Positions 8,036 to 11,479 of a DNA stretch of 11,479 nt are shown here, in pieces. Made by a program: the position numbers and the translations under genes. The DNA comes from Saccoglossus kowalevskii (Eukaryota; Hemichordata; Enteropneusta; Harrimaniidae). The stretch lies in assembly GCF_000003605.2 (NCBI RefSeq), contig NW_003109574.1, positions 69,276-80,754 on the forward strand, in the 5' to 3' direction. Positions within the stretch are counted from its first letter, which is position 1. Every line of letters starts with the position of its first letter. The notes beneath the pieces were generated by a model, which did no database searches, had not been told where the DNA came from, and saw nothing but the letters and a program-made list of their open reading frames with translations.

Positions 8036-8750
8036 AACGGGTGTTCGCCACTCTTTCATGGCTTTCATGTTGCTAAGATCAGTACTCACTCCACTATATA
8101 ATAACACATGTCCTAATATATTTTGACACTTGTCAAATGCAAATGTTACGTGCACTTAGACTTCAGTCCTGCTGTTCTCAGTCACTGAAATATTTCTTCC
8201 AATATAACAATTCTTGACACATGTTACTTCCAAACACTATAGATAGAATACAGGATTGTAAATCACACAGTGTCCATCATTCACTCAAGTGTACAGGGTG
8301 AATGAAGACCATTCGATTGGTACAGCCGCAAAATTGACTTTAATAACACATCCAGGTTAATTTCCACCTGCAAAAATCTTGATGCCATATCCATATTGAA
8401 AAACATTGAGCACCAGACAAACTGCTAAAAGATGCATCAAACCTTGGTGGTGGATATGCGTTTCTAGTTGTTACCTCATTCAACTTGCCTAGTCCAAGTA
8501 AAAACCTTGTAGAGCGATGTCTCTTTTTCATAAGGATTGCGAGGATAGCCCATGGCTGATGTAATTATTATAAGAATGCAAATATCCTCTTTTTAGTGTT
8601 ATCGGATCCAATTTTAATTCTAGTAATGTCTTCTTCTTACTAACTTTAGTGCCTAGCTGTAATGAATCACCTCCAGCTTGACGTTAGTTAGCCATATCAG
8701 TACAGGTCGGTATTGTTATCCTACTATCAATTTGGGTATAAGGCTGAATT
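8036..8750 (-). pseudogene. Reverse transcriptase fragment of the Ty3/gypsy remnant
   Basis: The best piece (8531-8340) reads STRFLLGLGKLNEVTTRNAY, followed by the equivalents of the P.PR.D..L..L.GA..FS block, the fingers-palm region of Ty3/gypsy RT. The usual 'DYRKLN' is degraded to GLGKLN, and the first catalytic Asp position reads IW. After a stop come CGCTNRMVFIHPV (the 'GLY.F..MPFGL' zone, collapsed), a degraded YLDD region, LRTAGLKSKC (8181-8152), and LGHVLLYSGVSTD with KAMKEWRTP (about 8115-8040), the connection to RNase H. At about 8747-8700 QIDSRITIP recalls the 'H.IDTG...P' pre-RT motif. The active site is lost. Confidence 0.8.
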
Positions 8751-8780
8751 GCCATATCCTCATCATCAGGCATCTAAAAC

Positions 8781-9990
8781 TTCAAAGTAATTGTTTCTAC
8801 TAATGTCACACAATGCATCATTGATCTTAGCGCTAGATGTAGATTACAGACTGAATTTTACTTTTTATTATACACCAAATAATTGTTCCATCACATCTAA
8901 ATAATGACCAACTAATGGCCATTAACAATCTGGGTTTATAACACTCAGTTGATAAGTCATGTCATACTCAACGGTCACTTGCAAATTTAGTTAATTACCC
9001 ATTGTGAATAAAACGCCAAAATAAAGTTTCCTTCATCTAGTGAAACACACGATCAGTTGGCAGTGCATAGGAAACATATACCCACACCATATATTTATCT
9101 GCTTCAATGAAGTGGTTATTATCCTCATTATCTTCCACGGACTGATGGTGATCTCAGTATTTTTGTTTTGTTGTTGTAGCTGGTTTTGCTACCTGCCATG
9201 TAGCAGTCAATCGCTTCTTCACATTGTCAGTAACGTGAGCTCTGCTGTAATGGTGTATCCTCCATTTCTTTAATCGTCCCAACAAATCTTTGATTTCCCC
9301 AAACTTACTTTTCGTTGACCAACTCAGAGCGATTATGTCAGTCGTCCACTAATCCAAGTTAATCTCGCTAGCCCTATCATCTCGTGAGTGTACAAATAAA
9401 TCATGTCAATATATCACTGTCAAGAGCCGAGGAAGTAACTCCCTCAGACACTAAGCATACACATTCTGAATAATGATCAAATGAATAAATCCCGTATACC
9501 AACATTCAAGCGTTTGATAGACTCACAACTGTAAGTAAATCCAAAAGGTATATAATCTCCTAATAATCCAATCTGTGGATTAATCTAAGGGTCGTACATA
9601 ATAACTAATGTCCAGAATAATCACTACATTTTTACTCAACTTGTTATGCCCATTCACGAATTGTATTTGCCTTACTACCAAAAACACTAAACTGTCAAGT
9701 AATTTATTCATGACCGCTATATTTACACTTATTTGGTCGCATCAATAATGGAGTTCAAGTTTGCAACATCGCGTCATTATTTTAACCTTTGGCTTAGAGG
9801 TCCCAGCTACCTAATTATGTGGCGTCTTTCTACTTTTTAAGAATTCAACTACACGTGCTGATGGCCAATCTTCGGGGTTAATCAATTTGTTTCACACTGT
9901 ACAACACTCTTTCACGTAACCAATTGTCAATCAAATTCAACTATGTGGTCAGATTAGTATGAGAGATATAGAAAGCGGTATTTATCTTAC
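8781..9990 (-). other. 5' part of the 4.27-kb fucosyltransferase intron
   Basis: Non-coding sequence between the RT remnant and the donor at 9990. By position it should hold gag, protease and the 5' LTR of the Ty3/gypsy element if it inserted whole, but I could not recognise any of them. A 77-codon plus-strand open frame at 9040-9273 is hydrophobic and lacks any family signature; I do not call it a gene. Confidence 0.5.
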
Positions 9991-10625
9991 TCTTCTCCAG
10001 TTCTGTTTCTCCAATGCATACTTATAAATGGTTTGCCGTCAAAAACAACTCGTGAGATGTCGTCTGCCAGTTTACGGACTTGCGCAGTTCTCATTAGATG
10101 CCTGTCGACCATCATGGAAATTTCTGGCGGGGTTTCAAGCTTTGTGAGTCTGTAAGGCTCGAAAGACGCGAGACATTCACAAGAATGCGCCAGTTCAAGA
10201 CTTTCTTTCTGTGCTTCTGGTGTTCTTGGAATACTATCACTATCAGGAAGTTCAATGTCATACTCCAAAGTGAAACTTTTACTCCATTTTTCATAATCCT
10301 CGATGTAGACTTCCATCGACTCCGGCACACTAAACGGAGTCATAATTATGCAATCCACAGTTCTATTACACACGTGACGAAACTCTTCAACTGAGATTAA
10401 TTCAACTAATTCATTTATTTTATCAATATCAAAAGTCTCATTAACAAATTTCCTGCCACGTTTGTCTGAGTAATGAGCCTTGAACCACATTTCCACCAAC
10501 GTTCGATTTTCTTGAGTGGCATACTCCATGGCTGCCCTGAACGAGTGGTATTGCCAGTTTGGGCCATTGTTATCTGCGTGGACTGGTAATACGTACCGAC
10601 GTAAAGAACTCGGCTGACTCTGTTT
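9991..10625 (-). CDS. Large exon of a GDP-fucose O-fucosyltransferase-like protein
   Basis: Encodes 211 residues plus two bases. Family role: transfer of fucose from GDP-fucose to a glycan or to Ser/Thr of a protein in the ER/Golgi lumen. Seen: RRYVLPVHADNNGPNWQY (9-26), equivalent to the 'YL.P....GG.NNQ' motif at the start of the fold; NRTLVEMWF (40-48); FDIDKINELVELISVEEF (65-82); and FISMHWRN (200-207), the donor-binding H.R strand. The exon starts after a pyrimidine-rich acceptor (TTCTTATTGTTTCCATAG). The first ATG at 10529 is internal, since 32 conserved-looking codons precede it in frame with no ATG. It ends at the donor GAAGA|GTAAGATAAA in phase 2, matching the exon at 5717. The N-terminus with signal anchor must be right of the window. 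The substrate and exact subfamily (POFUT-like or a lineage-specific group) are unknown. Confidence 0.85.
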
Positions 10626-10749
10626 CTATGGAAACAATAAGAAAATAAATAGTATTTTGTTTCAAATGACTGTAATCATTATATAATATACAAAAATGTA
10701 ACAACAAGCAGCCTGTCGGCTGAGATAGTTCCACTGTTATCAATGCACA
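10626..10749 (-). other. Intron upstream of the large fucosyltransferase exon
   Basis: Contains the polypyrimidine tract and CATAG acceptor used by the exon at 10625. The in-frame TAG of the acceptor itself blocks read-through from the intron. No other exon is visible. Confidence 0.6.
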
Positions 10750-11479
10750 TGTCAATTAAAGAACTGAAGATATCATCAGAAAATGAACAATATGCAATCG
10801 GACTTGTTGTTTTCAATAAAAAATCGAAAATATAACTTTTTATCAAATATATTCATCAAAATTAGATAATTGAAGAAGAAAATCATCTCGAAATGAACAA
10901 ATCTGAGAGAGGTCTACCTGTAGTACCTATATATGTAATATCAAAGCAATTGGGCCTGCGGTTTTTAACAAGAAGTCGAAAATATCACTTTTTACCAAAA
11001 ATGACAAAAATATTCATGAAATTTAGAGAATTAAAGATATTATCACGAAATTAACAAATCTGAGAGAGGTCCACATGTAGTACCTAGATATGTAATATCA
11101 AAGCAATTGGACTTGCGGTTTTTAACAAGAAGTCGAAAATATCACTTTTTACCAAAAATGCCAAAAATATTCATCAAAATTAGAGAATTGATGAGGTCCA
11201 CCTGATGTACCTACATGTACAATATCAAAGCAGTCAGACTAGCAGTTTTCAAGGAGAAGTCGAAAATATATATTTTTTACCGAAAATTACAAAAATATTC
11301 ATCAACATTAGAGAACTAAAGATATTATCACGAAATGAACAAATCTGAGAGAGGTCCACCCAAGGTACCTACATACCAAGTATCCAAGTATTTGGGTTAG
11401 CGGTTTTCAAGAAGAAGTCGAAAATAGCATTTTGACCAAAAATGACAAAAATATTCGCTATAAATAAGACAATTGACCA
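10750..11479. repeat. Tandem satellite array, ~157-bp unit, runs off the window
   Basis: About four and a half copies of a diverged repeat. The landmark TCGAAAATA occurs at 10824, 10976, 11133, 11260 and 11418, giving spacings of 152, 157, 127 and 158 bases. The short spacing reflects a ~30-base deletion between TTAGAGAATT and GAGGTCCACC. Other shared blocks are AACAAATCTGAGAGAGGTCC, AATATCAAAGCA and CAAAAATATTCATC. The first copy is the most diverged. It lies in the intron upstream of the large fucosyltransferase exon. No coding potential was seen in it. Confidence 0.9.

Larger units (their letters stand above)
6680..8780 (-). mobile_element. Decayed Ty3/gypsy-type LTR retrotransposon remnant
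   Basis: Traces of a pol polyprotein occur in the standard Ty3/gypsy order on the minus strand: pre-RT, reverse transcriptase, RNase H, integrase and perhaps the integrase C-terminal region. The reading frame is broken by many stops and frameshifts, so it is long dead. The RT-RNase H-integrase order separates it from Copia elements, where integrase precedes RT. Its edges are approximate: I could not identify gag, a protease DTG motif, a primer-binding site or a pair of LTRs. It sits in the fucosyltransferase intron in the same orientation as the gene. Similarity to the LTR-like block at 2480-2817 is not evident. Confidence 0.85.

Noticed and set aside
9040-9273. 77-codon plus-strand hydrophobic open frame
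   Set aside because: The hydrophobicity reflects T-rich codons; no signal peptide logic, family match or neighbouring gene supports it.
8781-9980. gag, protease or 5' LTR of the Ty3/gypsy element
   Set aside because: No zinc knuckle, DTG motif, primer-binding site or terminal repeat could be identified by eye; any call would be guesswork.
10098-10394. Open frames overlapping the large fucosyltransferase exon in other frames (plus and minus)
   Set aside because: They are shadows of the exon at 9991-10625, which has motif and splice support.
10570-10755. 61-codon minus-strand open frame across the exon boundary
   Set aside because: It crosses the splice acceptor at 10626 in the wrong frame and reads mostly intron.

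Overview
This is a window of AT-rich animal nuclear DNA with intron-interrupted genes, GT-AG splice sites, microsatellites, a decayed Ty3/gypsy element, MITE-like inverted repeats and a tandem satellite. The gene content and repeat style suggest a marine invertebrate, most likely a lophotrochozoan such as a mollusc. That placement is inference; no single sequence here proves the taxon.

Two protein genes are visible, both on the minus strand and arranged head to tail. At the left, 811-1288 is the first coding exon of a fatty-acid transport protein / very-long-chain acyl-CoA synthetase (SLC27A, FATP family). The rest of that gene lies to the left of the window. At the right, four exons joined by in-phase GT-AG introns (10625-9991, 5717-5603, 4550-4403, 3727-3588) encode the C-terminal 345 residues of a GDP-fucose O-fucosyltransferase-like glycosyltransferase. 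Its 5' exons lie beyond the right edge. Several of these exons are short or start without a methionine, so they were recognised by frame, splice sites and family motifs. A further 29 codons in another frame, just past the stop, look like a displaced continuation of the protein.

Layout from left to right: a TA-flanked MITE (63-270) in FATP intron 1; FATP exon 1; its 5' flank; an (TAGAA)11 microsatellite (1906-1960); a probable solo LTR (2480-2817); an (AAT)n microsatellite (3164-3261); the last fucosyltransferase exon; an intron with a TTAA-flanked GC-rich inverted repeat (4183-4315); exon 4403-4550; a 1.05-kb intron; exon 5603-5717; a 4.27-kb intron carrying a badly decayed minus-strand Ty3/gypsy retrotransposon (pre-RT, RT, RNase H and integrase traces, about 6700-8780); the large exon 9991-10625; and an intron filled with a roughly 157-bp tandem repeat that runs off the right edge.

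The two genes have no evident functional link (lipid uptake/activation versus secretory-pathway glycosylation). I found no RNA gene, CRISPR array or bacterial-type operon, and nothing that amounts to a new multi-gene system. The points most worth checking are the fucosyltransferase C-terminus and the non-autonomous elements.
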